Source of the DNA: Photobacterium leiognathi | Lineage (GTDB): Bacteria; Pseudomonadota; Gammaproteobacteria; Enterobacterales; Vibrionaceae | Direction of reading: 5' to 3' | Assembly (NCBI RefSeq): GCF_030685535.1 | Contig: NZ_CP131601.1 | Coordinates: 1,798,001-1,862,000, forward strand | Length of the DNA stretch: 64,000 nucleotides | Part shown: in pieces, positions 10,144 through 20,127 of the stretch | Layout of the letters: each line of letters starts with the position of its first letter | Numbering within the stretch: the first letter of the stretch is position 1 | Program-made: the position numbers and the translations under genes | The notes under the pieces: generated by a model | Database searches by the model: none | Seen by the model: the letters and a program-made list of their open reading frames with translations, nothing else | Told to the model about the DNA's origin: nothing

Positions 10144-10440
10144 ATTTGCAATTATTTTTTTGCTATTTATCAGAAAATTAGTATTTTGGGGATGTCATGA
10201 CGAGAAGAAATACGGAGAGAAAATAACAAGGATAACGTTTGTTGATGGATGATTTACAGACAATTTATGCGCGAAAAACCAGCAAATAAACCAAGTTCAC
10301 TACGCTCAATTAAATAACGTTATTTTTCAGTTTAATATGCTTGATAAAACGCAATATGACTGTTAGTATTCGCGCTCGTTTTACGACTCTAAGTAAGGTC
10401 GCATTACTTAGTGAATCATTAATCTCAAAGAGAATTTATT

Positions 10441-10719
10441 ATGAAATTTGAAGCAGTAGTACGTACTGACCTAGGTAAAGGTGCGAGCCGCCGCCTACGT
10501 TCTGAAGGTCTTTTCCCTGGCATCGTTTACGGTGGCGAAGCAGCTCCAGTTGCTATCACTCTTAAGCACAGCGATGTTATCAACCAAATGGACAAGCCTG
10601 AGTTCTACGAAGGTTTCGTACTAGTAATCGACGGTCAAGAAGTTAAAGTTAAGCCTCAAGACATCCAACGTCACCCGTTCAAACCAAAAGTTGAACACAT
10701 GGACTTCAAACGCATCTAA
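10441..10719 (+). CDS. rplY: 50S ribosomal protein L25 (short form)
   Basis: A 92-residue protein of the single-domain L25 family, which binds 5S rRNA in the large ribosomal subunit. The text matches gammaproteobacterial RplY: an N-terminal GKGASRRLR, GLFPGIVYGGEAAPVAI, and a C-terminal KPQDIQRHPFKPKVEHMDFKRI. The length equals the enteric form (94) and lacks the CTC C-terminal extension of longer relatives. It is a single gene with a strong terminator. Codon choice is strongly biased, as expected for a ribosomal gene. Confidence 0.96.
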   Translation: MKFEAVVRTDLGKGASRRLRSEGLFPGIVYGGEAAPVAITLKHSDVINQMDKPEFYEGFVLVIDGQEVKVKPQDIQRHPFKPKVEHMDFKRI

Positions 10720-10742
10720 TTGCGGGTTCATAACTCTTTTAT

Positions 10743-10768
10743 AAAGCACTCTTCGGAGTGCTTTTTTT
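10743..10768 (+). terminator. Rho-independent terminator of rplY
   Basis: AAAGCACTC TTCG GAGTGCTTT stem with a stable UUCG tetraloop, then T7. Confidence 0.93.
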
Positions 10769-10797
10769 ATATCTATTACATTGCCATGCCGCATTTA

Positions 10798-11061
10798 TCA
10801 AAATAGCGACTGTTGCGGATCTTCTTCAATCCCTTTGGCCTTATCCAATTCCTGCTGTACTTTTGCACGATGTCGTCTTCGCACTTGCTGCTCTCGTCGA
10901 CGACAAATATCAAGCACCTGATGCTTTTGATCATCAGTCATTTGCAGCCAGTAAAGACGCTCTTGCCTACTGCGATAACACCCCTTGCAATATCCCCTAT
11001 TGTTGACTTCACATATACGTTTACAGGGGCTTGGAATATCAAAAAAGTCTTTCTGCTCCAT
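10798..11061 (-). CDS. DUF1289 domain protein
   Basis: An 87-residue small cytoplasmic protein. It carries the family motif PSPCKRICEV...GYCKGCYRSRQER near residues 11-35, with four Cys in CxxxC and CxxC spacing that probably bind a metal, followed by a charged, Arg-rich helix. It resembles the E. coli YdhL family. No function is established. It converges with rplY and shares its terminator region. Confidence 0.8.
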   Translation of the reverse strand: MEQKDFFDIPSPCKRICEVNNRGYCKGCYRSRQERLYWLQMTDDQKHQVLDICRRREQQVRRRHRAKVQQELDKAKGIEEDPQQSLF

Positions 11062-11330
11062 ATATCCCCATCCAAACTAAACCCAAAACAGACCACTTCA
11101 TTTGAGAATAATAGATCATAATGATTTATGCTTTTCTTTAGTGAAATATGAAAGCAAAAGTTTACTAAATAGTTAATTTGGTTTTATTTTTATGAAAAAT
11201 TAGACGGCTATATCAGTTGATTTCATTACCTCAACTCTGCTAAGGTTATTCGAGTTGTCACGGTTGATAACTAATTATTTACATTTATATCTATAATTCA
11301 GTGAATTAAGATATATCAGAGGAGGGAACC

Positions 11331-11648
11331 ATGGATTTTTTTGTACCATCGGCAACAGACCTTGAGCAAGCAAAAACAGTTTATTCATCTATTGCTGCGC
11401 ATGTATCAGCGCCAGTTCCTAATGATGATAAGCGAGTAAGTAAGCTTGTATGGTCGCATGAAGATACAGTTTGTATTGCTGAAGTTGGACAGCAGCCACC
11501 TGAAATTTTCCGTGCGCCAGAAGAGATCCTTGCTATTTTTGAATGTGGTGATGTTTACAAGATCTGTACCCAAAATCGTGGTGTGATTAATTTCGATCCT
11601 ATTCTAGCTAATACAAAAGATGTATCTAAAGTCGAATACTTTAAATAG
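11331..11648 (+). CDS. Conserved hypothetical protein, 105 residues
   Basis: A very strong ribosome site (GAGGAGGG) precedes the ATG, and a GC-rich terminator follows, so the gene is real. The protein is soluble, mildly acidic, with no signal peptide or membrane helix: MDFFVPSATDLEQA..., then HEDTVCIAEVGQ and ICTQNRGVINFDPIL. I do not recognise a family with a known function. It has a 270-base AT-rich leader of its own and no operon partner. Confidence 0.7.
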   Translation: MDFFVPSATDLEQAKTVYSSIAAHVSAPVPNDDKRVSKLVWSHEDTVCIAEVGQQPPEIFRAPEEILAIFECGDVYKICTQNRGVINFDPILANTKDVSKVEYFK

Positions 11649-11664
11649 TCTTATCGGTTAGCCA

Positions 11665-11696
11665 TAAAAAACGCGCTCATTGAGCGCGTTTTTTAT
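11665..11696. terminator. Bidirectional terminator
   Basis: AAAAAACGCGCTCA TT TGAGCGCGTTTTTT type stem with A run on one side and T run on the other, between convergent genes. Confidence 0.9.
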
Positions 11697-11725
11697 TATT
11701 AGGAAAAGAGATAATCAAAGGAGTA

Positions 11726-12256
11726 TTACTCTTTCTCTTCAATGCGATCTTCTGACTCTTCCGCTAGATTTAAAAACTTCAAACCTAAGCTCAAAAGTAA
11801 TATTGATACTGGTAGAATTAAGATCTTCCAATCGAGATGATCAAAGTTAACCAATACTGCCTCTAAGAACTTCACAAAGAGAATGATCACAATCACTTCG
11901 GCTAATACGTTCTTCAAATGCCCAATATTTGGGGTTTTGATCCAAGCCAGTACGTTTTCTTTGTCCGCGTCAGCTGGCTTTTTATTAGAGATAAACAGCG
12001 TAAAGACACCGTGAGCAAAAATAAACAACACAAAAGCAATTAAGAAGGTATCTAGCGATTTGATCAAATAGTAAGTCGCGATATCTGCGGTATCTAAATG
12101 CGCCAAGCTGTTGTGTGGTACTTCATTAAGAAACACAACAGCAAAAGCGGTATAGGTTTTCATTGCGCCAACAATAAACAGCAATAATGACCCAAAAGTT
12201 GAACAGATAATGGCTAACCAGCCAGCATAACGAAACGCGTTAAATGTTTTTTTCAT
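11726..12256 (-). CDS. YqhA/UPF0114-family membrane protein
   Basis: A 176-residue inner-membrane protein with about four hydrophobic segments: YAGWLAIICSTFGSLLLFIVG, the IKSLDTFLIAFVLFIFAHGVF helix, the LAEVIVIILFVKFLEAVLVN helix and a last segment before the acidic tail EESEDRIEEKE. The layout and the DTFLIAFVL..FAHGVF..LF motif fit the UPF0114 (YqhA) family. Function is unknown. It stands alone between two oppositely placed terminators. Confidence 0.75.
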   Translation of the reverse strand: MKKTFNAFRYAGWLAIICSTFGSLLLFIVGAMKTYTAFAVVFLNEVPHNSLAHLDTADIATYYLIKSLDTFLIAFVLFIFAHGVFTLFISNKKPADADKENVLAWIKTPNIGHLKNVLAEVIVIILFVKFLEAVLVNFDHLDWKILILPVSILLLSLGLKFLNLAEESEDRIEEKE

Positions 12257-12348
12257 AATAAATAGTTATCTAAAATTTTCGACATTATAAGGAATTAGCA
12301 ACCAAATAGTTAATACCTTTTAACAATAAAATTAGATAATAAACGCGC

Positions 12349-14733
12349 TTAAAACAATCCCAATTGTGGTGCAGTGATATCATCGAAGTACTTACCAATA
12401 AATGGCAAGATCCCATCAGCAACGGGTTTTAACTGTTTATCAATGTAATGATTGTAATCAATTGGGCTTTGACGATATTCACTCGGCTCTGCCCCTGAGG
12501 TAGTAAACACGTACTCAATTGTACCTTTGTTTTGATACTGCCTTGGACGCCCCAATTTTACATTCATTTCATCAGCTAAACGGGCTGCACGTACTTGTGG
12601 TGGAATGTTCTTCTGATAATCAGCAAGGTTACGTCGTAACCTTTTACGATAAATCAACTGATCATCAAACTCCCCTGCCAATGTACGCTGGGTGTATTCG
12701 CGAATATAATCATCAACAGGCTGATCGTGGAATACCATTTGATATAGCGATTGCTGAAAATGCTGTGCTAATGGTGTCCAGTCGGTTCGTACAGTTTCTA
12801 AACCTTTAAAAACGATTTCTTCTTTATCACCACGCCATACTAAACAAGCATAACGCTTTTTACTGCCCGTTTCCTGTCCACGAATAGTTGGCATAAGAAA
12901 CTTGTGATAATGGGTTTCGTACTCAATTTCTAATGCCGATGTTAAACCGTATTCGTCACAAAGATGATCAGTCCACCACTGGTTAATATACTCAACCAGA
13001 TCATTGCCTATCTGATCAGCATCTTGCTTTGAATGGGCTTTTTTCAATGACACAAACGTGGAGTCGGTATCACCGTAAATCACTTCATAGCCTTTTGCTT
13101 CAATCAATTCACGAGTAAGTTTCATGATCTCATGAGTACGCATGGTAATAGATGATGCTAAACGGTGATCAAAGAAACGACATCCTGAAGAGCCAAGCAC
13201 ACCATAAAACGAGTTCATGATGATCTTAATCGCTTGTGAGAAAGCCTTTTCACCATCTCGCTTGGCTTGATCCCGTGCCGCCCACAACTCTTCAATCATC
13301 TTGGGTAAGAAGTGTTTCGTTCGATGGAATCGTCCACCACGAAAACCGCTAATGGCTTGATCGTCAGCTTTGCCCTCTTGCAAGGTTAAACCTTCCACCA
13401 GCCCCATTGGATCGATACGAAAAGAACGAATAATCGATGGGTATAGCGATTTGAAATCTAAAACGAGTACTGAATCATATAAACCCGGCATAGAATCCAT
13501 GACATATCCACCGGGGCTTGCAATCCAGTTATCACTGATCAAGTTCGGTGCAATATAGCCAGCACGATGTAATTGCGGCATATAAAGATTAGTAAAAGCA
13601 GCCACAGAACCACCCACACGATCGAGCTCAACACCTGTTAGGCGGCAACGTTCGATAGCAAAATCAAGTAAGTGAGTATGATCAAAAATGCGTGTCACCA
13701 ACTCACAGTCTTGTAAGTTGTATTTGGCAAGTGAGAGCTTATCGTGACGGAACATATGGTTAATTTCCGCCATACGATCATGAACATTATGAATGGCCTT
13801 ACCTTCACCCAATAACTCTTGAGAAACAGACTCTAACGACCATGAGCGGAAGTTATAGGTTGCGGTTTTTAGTGTATCAATACCATCCATCACCACACGA
13901 CCGGGAATAGTAATAAATCCTTGGTTCGGATTTTGCGATGATGGTCGGTAATGCGGTGTTTGTCGTCCACGTCCGATACGTAGATTAACTTTATTCCACT
14001 CGGCACGATGGAGCAGCAAACGAAAATCGAAGTCGATAACATTCCAACCGATGATCACATCAGGATCAAACGCAGTAAACCAAGACTCTAATGCTTGTAG
14101 CAATGCCTTTTCATCATCAACCCACTCAATCACTAAATTATCGGAATCTTGATAATTATCAGGAGCTTGTCCTACCATGATCACTCGACTATCAGCTTCA
14201 CTATGTAAGCCCACAGAATAGAGAACGCCCTTCTCTGAACATTCAATATCGAGAGAAACTACGCTTAATTTAGGCACATAATCCGCAGGTTTTACTTTGG
14301 TATTGGTAACTTCGGTATACCCTAACTTTACTTTGTGATCGCCAGTAAAAACTAAACCACCACGAACAAAACGCTCCATTAGGAAGCGATCCGCTAAACG
14401 TATATCAGATTCAAATACATCAATATATTCTTCTGCTAGTGCTTTGGTTGCACTAAACCCGTCCCGGATTGTTTGGGTGTAACAAGCGGAAATCGCATGA
14501 TGTTGAAAGGTTTTTAATGGCAGATCGTTGAAGCGAACGGGAATATTGGCTTTCGCTAACACTTGTTGTGCTTGCGCTTTTTGCTCTGTGCGAACGAAAA
14601 ATACCGGATTATCACCCACAATAGACAGACGGTGCGGCCCTTGCTCTGTTTTTACCCAGAGTATAATTTCCGTTTGCCCTTTAATGTCACGACTTTGGCG
14701 AGTGAGTACAAAACCCGTTGTTAACGACTGCAA
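12349..14733 (-). CDS. polB: DNA polymerase II
   Basis: A family B DNA polymerase, 794 residues (E. coli Pol II 783), used in SOS repair and fork restart. The 3'-5' exonuclease shows LDIECSEKG (ExoI) and IIGWNVIDFDFRLLL (ExoII). The polymerase has DFKSLYPSIIRSF (motif A), KIIMNSFYGVLG (motif B) and YGDTDSTFV (motif C). The start is a TTG with GAGG seven bases upstream; no better ATG is in frame. It ends with GLF, close to the beta-clamp binding tail found in Pol II. No LexA box was clearly seen upstream. The neighbour is an unrelated nucleotidyltransferase 43 bases away on the same strand. Confidence 0.95.
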   Translation of the reverse strand: MQSLTTGFVLTRQSRDIKGQTEIILWVKTEQGPHRLSIVGDNPVFFVRTEQKAQAQQVLAKANIPVRFNDLPLKTFQHHAISACYTQTIRDGFSATKALAEEYIDVFESDIRLADRFLMERFVRGGLVFTGDHKVKLGYTEVTNTKVKPADYVPKLSVVSLDIECSEKGVLYSVGLHSEADSRVIMVGQAPDNYQDSDNLVIEWVDDEKALLQALESWFTAFDPDVIIGWNVIDFDFRLLLHRAEWNKVNLRIGRGRQTPHYRPSSQNPNQGFITIPGRVVMDGIDTLKTATYNFRSWSLESVSQELLGEGKAIHNVHDRMAEINHMFRHDKLSLAKYNLQDCELVTRIFDHTHLLDFAIERCRLTGVELDRVGGSVAAFTNLYMPQLHRAGYIAPNLISDNWIASPGGYVMDSMPGLYDSVLVLDFKSLYPSIIRSFRIDPMGLVEGLTLQEGKADDQAISGFRGGRFHRTKHFLPKMIEELWAARDQAKRDGEKAFSQAIKIIMNSFYGVLGSSGCRFFDHRLASSITMRTHEIMKLTRELIEAKGYEVIYGDTDSTFVSLKKAHSKQDADQIGNDLVEYINQWWTDHLCDEYGLTSALEIEYETHYHKFLMPTIRGQETGSKKRYACLVWRGDKEEIVFKGLETVRTDWTPLAQHFQQSLYQMVFHDQPVDDYIREYTQRTLAGEFDDQLIYRKRLRRNLADYQKNIPPQVRAARLADEMNVKLGRPRQYQNKGTIEYVFTTSGAEPSEYRQSPIDYNHYIDKQLKPVADGILPFIGKYFDDITAPQLGLF

Positions 14734-14776
14734 ATAAAACCTCGATTACCTTTTTCTATTCAACCTAGCTTGCTGT

Positions 14777-15547
14777 TTATCCGATTTTCTTTTCGATTTT
14801 TTCAAACTCAGCCACAATCCATTGACCAAATTGTTCTATTAAAAAGAGTGATGCCCTTTTTGGCACTTGCGGCCCATGAATTAAGATCTGAATACGTTCA
14901 ATTTCTACTGCTTTATCTGGATAAAAATGAAGAAAGTAATCGGCACATTGTTGCTCGCTATAAGCAAGGCTCGATGTACGGTGTGCCACTAACATAAAGC
15001 TACTGCGTAACATCTTCTTACCTGCTATACGGCACAGTGCGTTATATTCAGTAACGCTTTTGGTTGCCATGATTTTTTGACGACAATCAGCAAGTACTGC
15101 TTTTATATCACCATTAAAAGCTTTAGCTATTTCCCAGCTTGGTTCAAACAGACCAAACTTACTCGCTAAATCTTCACCGTATAAACACACGCTGCAATGT
15201 TTTAGCCAGAATCCCCATTTAAAAATTGCGCTAAGTGTCATGACTTCATCAAGAGTAACAACCCGAATATCAACACTAGGCACAACATCATAACGATACG
15301 CAATATGGTCACATAACGTTGCGACTGTACATTTTTCTATTGCCGTTAATTCACGATTAACAACCATTGTCAGATTAATATCGGACTCTCCCACCGTTGC
15401 ACAACGCGCAGCCACACTACCATTTAAATAAATACTGTGAATTTGTTGGGATAGATCTGCTTGTAATTGCTTTACCAGTGTTAGCAATACCGGCATGTAA
15501 GGCGCTTGGAATGGTGTAGATTGATCAAGTATTGGTAGTGTTTTCAT
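14777..15547 (-). CDS. Nucleotidyltransferase-domain protein
   Basis: A 256-residue protein with a minimal polymerase-beta-type nucleotidyltransferase core. The fingerprint is IHSIYLNGSVAARCATVGESDINLTM (quoted in part: NGSVAARC and ESDINL), i.e. GS..A....SD, with a third acidic residue at SVDIRVV. The C-terminal half is helical and resembles the substrate-binding part of streptomycin/kanamycin-type nucleotidyltransferases. The substrate is unknown; an antibiotic-modifying role is not supported by context. It is upstream of polB on the same strand with a 43-base gap. Confidence 0.65.
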   Translation of the reverse strand: MKTLPILDQSTPFQAPYMPVLLTLVKQLQADLSQQIHSIYLNGSVAARCATVGESDINLTMVVNRELTAIEKCTVATLCDHIAYRYDVVPSVDIRVVTLDEVMTLSAIFKWGFWLKHCSVCLYGEDLASKFGLFEPSWEIAKAFNGDIKAVLADCRQKIMATKSVTEYNALCRIAGKKMLRSSFMLVAHRTSSLAYSEQQCADYFLHFYPDKAVEIERIQILIHGPQVPKRASLFLIEQFGQWIVAEFEKIEKKIG

Positions 15548-15788
15548 TACAAATACATACTCGTAAACAGCGTAAAATGTACAATGGCAACAATAACGAA
15601 TCGAAATAACAGCTCAATTCTTTATGCTTCATCTGCTTATATACTACCAAACCCCGCCTACTAATAGTAAAAACGCGTAATCTGTGTTTTTATGATAAAT
15701 TTTCGTTCAAATCATCATAGTCATCGCATCTTATCTTGGTTTCAGTATAATCAGCAGTTCTTACAAACCAAGAGACAGATCTAAATCT

Positions 15789-16115
15789 ATGGAAACTCAA
15801 AACCTGATTTCTTACGATGACGTTATCGAAGCGGCATACGATATTTTCTTAGAAATGGCGCAAGATAACCTAGAGCCAGCAGACGTATTACTATTTACAG
15901 CTCAATTTGATGATCGCGGCGCAGCTGAAATTGTTGAAACTCGTGATGACTGGGCTGAGCACACAGGTTTTGAAGTTGATGGCGAACTTTACGCTGAAGT
16001 GATCATTGGTCTTGTTAACGAAGAAAATGACGAACTAGACGACATTTTTGCTCGTATGCTGATCAGCCGTGATCCTGAGAACAAAGGCTGTCACATCCTA
16101 TGGAAACGCGACTAA
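15789..16115 (+). CDS. yciU: YciU/HI1450 family, putative DNA-mimic protein
   Basis: A 108-residue, very acidic protein of the UPF0263 (DUF440) family. The shared blocks are EAAYDIFLEMAQDNLEPADVLLF, then EVIIGLVNEENDELDDIFARMLISRD and a C-terminal HILWKRD. The H. influenzae relative HI1450 has been proposed to mimic double-stranded DNA; that role is known only by structure-based inference in the family. It is a single gene with a long, strong terminator shared with emrD. Confidence 0.85.
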   Translation: METQNLISYDDVIEAAYDIFLEMAQDNLEPADVLLFTAQFDDRGAAEIVETRDDWAEHTGFEVDGELYAEVIIGLVNEENDELDDIFARMLISRDPENKGCHILWKRD

Positions 16116-16158
16116 TCTCGCAGCCATCGTATTGTGTAAATTAATATAGCGCAGATAC

Positions 16159-16207
16159 AAAAAGGCGGTATCGACTTTCTCATATAGGAAAGTGATACCG
16201 CCTTTTG
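16159..16207. terminator. Long bidirectional terminator
   Basis: AAAAGGCGGTATC and GATACCGCCTTTT plus inner arms ACTTTCT / AGGAAAGT give a long near-perfect hairpin between convergent genes. Confidence 0.92.
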
Positions 16208-16232
16208 TTTATAAGCGATAACGGTTTACACC

Positions 16233-17447
16233 TTAGTTCGCCAATACACTTGTATCTTGACGCTCACTATGACGAATCCACAGCAAACTAAATACCACAA
16301 TCAGTGCCATCACAGACAATACCGCACCTAGGTTGAACTGATCTTGTGCGCTCATCGCAGAAGCTGCCAATGTCGCTAAACCTGCACCTAAGTTTTGCAA
16401 GCCACCTAATACTGCACCTGCTGTACCTGCGTGTTGTGGGAACGGTTGAATCGCTAAGGTCGTCGCCGCTGGAAATAAAACACCAGCCCCGATGAAGTAA
16501 ATAAACGCCCCACCAATTAAGCTCGTTACTGTGACTAACCCTTCCATACCAGGGATAATAATTGTCACCGCACCTGCAAGCAATGCGAACATACCAAGAA
16601 ATAATACACGGTTAGTACCTAGACGCTTCATTAAGATATTAGAGCCCCAAGATCCTAATAAATAACCAGGTAACGGCAGAATGAATAGCCAACTTACCAT
16701 ACTTGGATCTAGCTTTAATACGCTACCTAGTAATACGCCTGCTGATGCTTCAAACGTTGCAACACCAGCAAAAGTCGCAATTAGACACACGACATAACCT
16801 TGGAAACGACGATTTGAAAGCACGTAACGATAGCTTACCCACACTCGCTCATGGCGACGATTTTCAATCGGTAAAGTTTCACCAAATGAGCGCATTAATG
16901 CCACTGTAACAAGCGCACCAAACACTAATAGGTAAACATAAATCGATTCCCAACCTAGATGCTCTGATAGGTAACCACCTAATACTGGCGCAATCAATGG
17001 CGAGAAAATAACACCCATGCTCACTAGGCTGTTTACTTTGTGTAGATCAGCACCATCATAGCAGTCACGTGTCACTGTACGGCTCATTGCACCACTTGTA
17101 CCTGTACCCATACCTTGAATAAAACTTGCTAATAATAAGATTTCAAAGCTAGGTGCAACTAACGCGATCACCGTACCAATAAGGAAAATCACCATCCCTG
17201 AGATCATCACAGGACGACGACCAATACGGTCAGATAATGGGCCATAAACGAACTGTGACAAGCCGTATGGGATCAAATACGCCGCCATTACTGCTTGTAA
17301 GTAAGCCGCTTTAACACCAAAGTATGTTGCCATTACGGGGATCGCTGGCACATACATTGTTTGTGTCATTTGCCCTACGGCAATAAAGATAATGAGCAAA
17401 AATAGGAACTTGCCCATACTAGAAGACGATTGCTTAACCACAACCAT
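16233..17447 (-). CDS. emrD: MFS multidrug efflux protein, EmrD type
   Basis: A 404-residue inner-membrane transporter with 12 predicted helices. The 12-TMS drug:H+ antiporter fingerprints are visible: QFVYGPLSDRIGRRPVMISG (motif A), a central SRTVTRDCYDG loop and GVIFSPLIAPVLGGYLSE (motif C). The text agrees best with EmrD of enterics and vibrios, which exports amphipathic compounds. An internal ATG at residue 11 (MGKFLF) is a possible start. It stands alone, with a 340-base AT-rich upstream stretch in which no regulator gene is present. Confidence 0.85.
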   Translation of the reverse strand: MVVVKQSSSSMGKFLFLLIIFIAVGQMTQTMYVPAIPVMATYFGVKAAYLQAVMAAYLIPYGLSQFVYGPLSDRIGRRPVMISGMVIFLIGTVIALVAPSFEILLLASFIQGMGTGTSGAMSRTVTRDCYDGADLHKVNSLVSMGVIFSPLIAPVLGGYLSEHLGWESIYVYLLVFGALVTVALMRSFGETLPIENRRHERVWVSYRYVLSNRRFQGYVVCLIATFAGVATFEASAGVLLGSVLKLDPSMVSWLFILPLPGYLLGSWGSNILMKRLGTNRVLFLGMFALLAGAVTIIIPGMEGLVTVTSLIGGAFIYFIGAGVLFPAATTLAIQPFPQHAGTAGAVLGGLQNLGAGLATLAASAMSAQDQFNLGAVLSVMALIVVFSLLWIRHSERQDTSVLAN

Positions 17448-17727
17448 TACCCTCAGACAGAATAATATCTCGTAAAAGATTCGAAATATGAAAAAACGAA
17501 CCCATAAAAAGAATAAAATTCCAATTTAAAAACAAACAACAAAAACAACGTTTGATATTTACTATTATATTAGAATCTATGACTAAAAAAGATACGAGAT
17601 GTTAATCCTCTACATGCATTTAAACAAGCAGATATTGCAGTAACTAGCACGAAATAATTTTAATTTTGGATTAGATTTTCTAATGGTGAGAATTTACTGG
17701 TTATGAAAAGCATATTCATTCAGGCAC

Positions 17728-17757
17728 AAAAAAGCCCTGCATCAAACAGGGCTTTTA
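17728..17757 (-). terminator. Terminator of ribA
   Basis: AAGCCCTG / CAGGGCTT stem; on the minus strand it runs into T6. Located between ribA and emrD. Confidence 0.9.
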
Positions 17758-17785
17758 TCATTAACATTAAAGGTAATAGTCAGAA

Positions 17786-18385
17786 TTAGCTTTCAAAATT
17801 AAAACGATGGTGACCATGACTTGCTTTGGTCTTTAGATAACTTTCATTACCATCTTTAACATGTGCTTTAGTACCAACGACTTCCACGATGTTAATGCCA
17901 TTTTCGCTCAGTTCACGGATTTTTTTCGGGTTGTTAGTAACAAGGCGAATATCCGTTAGACCTAAGGCTTTAAGCATTTGTGCTGCTTCACCAAATTCAC
18001 GTAAATCGTCACCAAAACCTAGATGATTATTCGCTTCATAAGTATTCATACCTTCACTTTGAAGCTTATAAGCATCAATTTTATTGTAAAGACCGATACC
18101 ACGACCTTCTTGGCGAAGATAAAAGATAATACCGCCTAACTCACCCATCTTTTCAATGGTTTCATCAAGCTGCTCACCACAGTCACAACGTGATGAGTGA
18201 AAAACATCACCCGTTAAACACTCAGAATGCATACGTACTAATGGCGCGGATGTTTTATCAGCATCTTTAAAAATCACCGCAACGTGTTCTTTACCAGACT
18301 CAAGCCCATTGAACGAAAGCAAATCTGCAGGAATATTGCTTTTAAGACCGACTTTAAAAGGCACTCTCGCCCTAACATTTACCAT
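17786..18385 (-). CDS. ribA: GTP cyclohydrolase II
   Basis: Opens the imidazole ring of GTP in the first step of riboflavin synthesis. The zinc site [16 protein letters not shown], catalytic [13 protein letters not shown] and the GTP-binding VRMHSE and [10 protein letters not shown] segments are all present. The frame is open to 18415, but Vibrionaceae relatives begin at a residue equivalent to [13 protein letters not shown], and AGGAAG precedes that ATG, so the start is set at 18385 (199 residues). This is a stand-alone ribA without ribB, ribE or ribH neighbours. No FMN riboswitch is visible upstream. Confidence 0.93.
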   Translation of the reverse strand: MVNVRARVPFKVGLKSNIPADLLSFNGLESGKEHVAVIFKDADKTSAPLVRMHSECLTGDVFHSSRCDCGEQLDETIEKMGELGGIIFYLRQEGRGIGLYNKIDAYKLQSEGMNTYEANNHLGFGDDLREFGEAAQMLKALGLTDIRLVTNNPKKIRELSENGINIVEVVGTKAHVKDGNESYLKTKASHGHHRFNFES

Positions 18386-18656
18386 ATTCTTCCTAAGCAC
18401 TTTGCTAATACTCAATCATAATAACTGGATTACTTATGATGACTATCGTCGTAATTTCTTCTTTCGTAGATAATAGCGAAAATTGTCATCTGACAACAGT
18501 ACTGCACATTCAAACAGAAAGTATTACGTTATAAATTCCTGTAAAAGATCATCGCTAAATCATTTTTATTGCGATTGCTACAGGTGACCTCAACAATGAT
18601 AATTGTCTTTTGTTATAATATAACATATTTAATAACCAAGCAATTGACTCAGGTAA

Positions 18657-19934
18657 TTAGCTTTGATCGGCAAGTGCCATCAACTTAGATAAGATAATCT
18701 CGCCAGCTACACCTAAACCGTTATGCTCATACTCATTAGTTATCCACGCTTTTGCTGAATGCATTGATGCTAGTGTTTGGCAACTTAAATCATATTCAAC
18801 ATACATATCATCCACATAAACAGCAGCAACAACTGGGACTGTATTGTTCGCAAGTTGCTCTGCATCATAAAGCGCAGGCCAATCTGTTTTAGCTGCAAGT
18901 ATGTCAGCAGCGGCCTTTAGTGGTTTCAAACACTCTAGCTGTTCAAACATCCACGAATAAACCATTTCACCTGTGAACATAAATGGCTGCCCTTCGGCGT
19001 AATTAAACACTGGGTATTCATTACGTACTCGTTCTGCTGACCAGTTTGATGCTTGATGTTGACAATAAATAGACTCATGCAAAATCGCATAAATAGGATT
19101 AGTTTGGTAACTCTGCTCTGAAAGCATCTGTTGTAAGAAGCTATAACTCAGTTGTGGTTTTCCATTTACCTCAATGAAAGCTTCATCTAGCACGTAATAC
19201 ATAGCAAGATCACCACCACTACGGCCCAAATTAATTCCCCATAATTGGAATTGTTCAACCGTAAAGCGCTGAGCATTAGGTAAGCGAACATCATTATTTA
19301 ATAGATGCTCAGCAATCTTGATACATTGCTGCTGCGCTGCCGGAAAGCGCTCAAAGAATTTTGTATTTTTCCCCAATACACGTTGATAAGTGGCACGATA
19401 CACTTCATCAGCATGACCTGTGATAGGTGGAATACCACCCGTTAGATAAGCACGAGTTAAAGATTGAGGATAAAAAGACAAATAATGTAGCGAGCAAAAA
19501 CCACCGAAACTTTGCCCTAAAATAGACCACTGTTTAATACCTAAGGCTTCACGAATGAACTCCGCATCTCTAACAATGTTGTCTGCTCTAAAGTGGCTTA
19601 AATATTCAGCTTGTTGCTCTGGCGTTTTCATTGCCAGTGTTTGATGCGTAATTGGGGTACTTTTACCTGTACCGCGCTGATCTAACAACAATACACGGTA
19701 CTTAGTTAACGCTTGTTTTAACCAACCTGCATTTCCAGTTGGACGAGGAGATGGAAAACCAGGACCACCTTGTAGATAAACTAACCAAGGTAAATTTGAA
19801 TTATCATTATTTTGATGGGTTACTTCACGAGCAAAAACATCAATATTTGAACCATCAGCATTGTTATAATCTAGTGGTACTGAAAAGTAATGAGGTTTAA
19901 ATAATAAACCATCGCACTTAAATGCATCTTGCAC
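18657..19934 (-). CDS. Prolyl aminopeptidase (alpha/beta hydrolase, S33)
   Basis: A 425-residue cytoplasmic alpha/beta hydrolase that releases N-terminal proline. The oxyanion motif LQGGPGFPSPRP near residue 55, LLDQRGTGKST, and the nucleophile elbow GQSFGGF with catalytic Ser are typical of the long (Aeromonas/Xanthomonas-style) proline iminopeptidases. An Asp and a final His (NEYEHNGLG) complete the triad. Start is GTG with GAGG upstream. It stands alone; the upstream base pairs carry nothing further that I recognise. Confidence 0.88.
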   Translation of the reverse strand: MQDAFKCDGLLFKPHYFSVPLDYNNADGSNIDVFAREVTHQNNDNSNLPWLVYLQGGPGFPSPRPTGNAGWLKQALTKYRVLLLDQRGTGKSTPITHQTLAMKTPEQQAEYLSHFRADNIVRDAEFIREALGIKQWSILGQSFGGFCSLHYLSFYPQSLTRAYLTGGIPPITGHADEVYRATYQRVLGKNTKFFERFPAAQQQCIKIAEHLLNNDVRLPNAQRFTVEQFQLWGINLGRSGGDLAMYYVLDEAFIEVNGKPQLSYSFLQQMLSEQSYQTNPIYAILHESIYCQHQASNWSAERVRNEYPVFNYAEGQPFMFTGEMVYSWMFEQLECLKPLKAAADILAAKTDWPALYDAEQLANNTVPVVAAVYVDDMYVEYDLSCQTLASMHSAKAWITNEYEHNGLGVAGEIILSKLMALADQS

Positions 19935-20127
19935 TTTGATATCCTCTTGTAATTTTTTGCTGCATGAAAAGATAATATACTTTTACAAACTGGTTAGTAA
20001 TAGGTTAAGCAACACTCTTAATGGCATTTTCATACTAGCAATATATTCATAAAAAGAATTTGAGATTGAAAGATATTCTTGAAGCAAATAGAATATCCAC
20101 AACTAAGATACTCAGTCATTTTTATTT

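Noticed and set aside
14777..15547. Aminoglycoside nucleotidyltransferase resistance gene
   Set aside because: Only the minimal core motif is shared; no mobile or resistance context.
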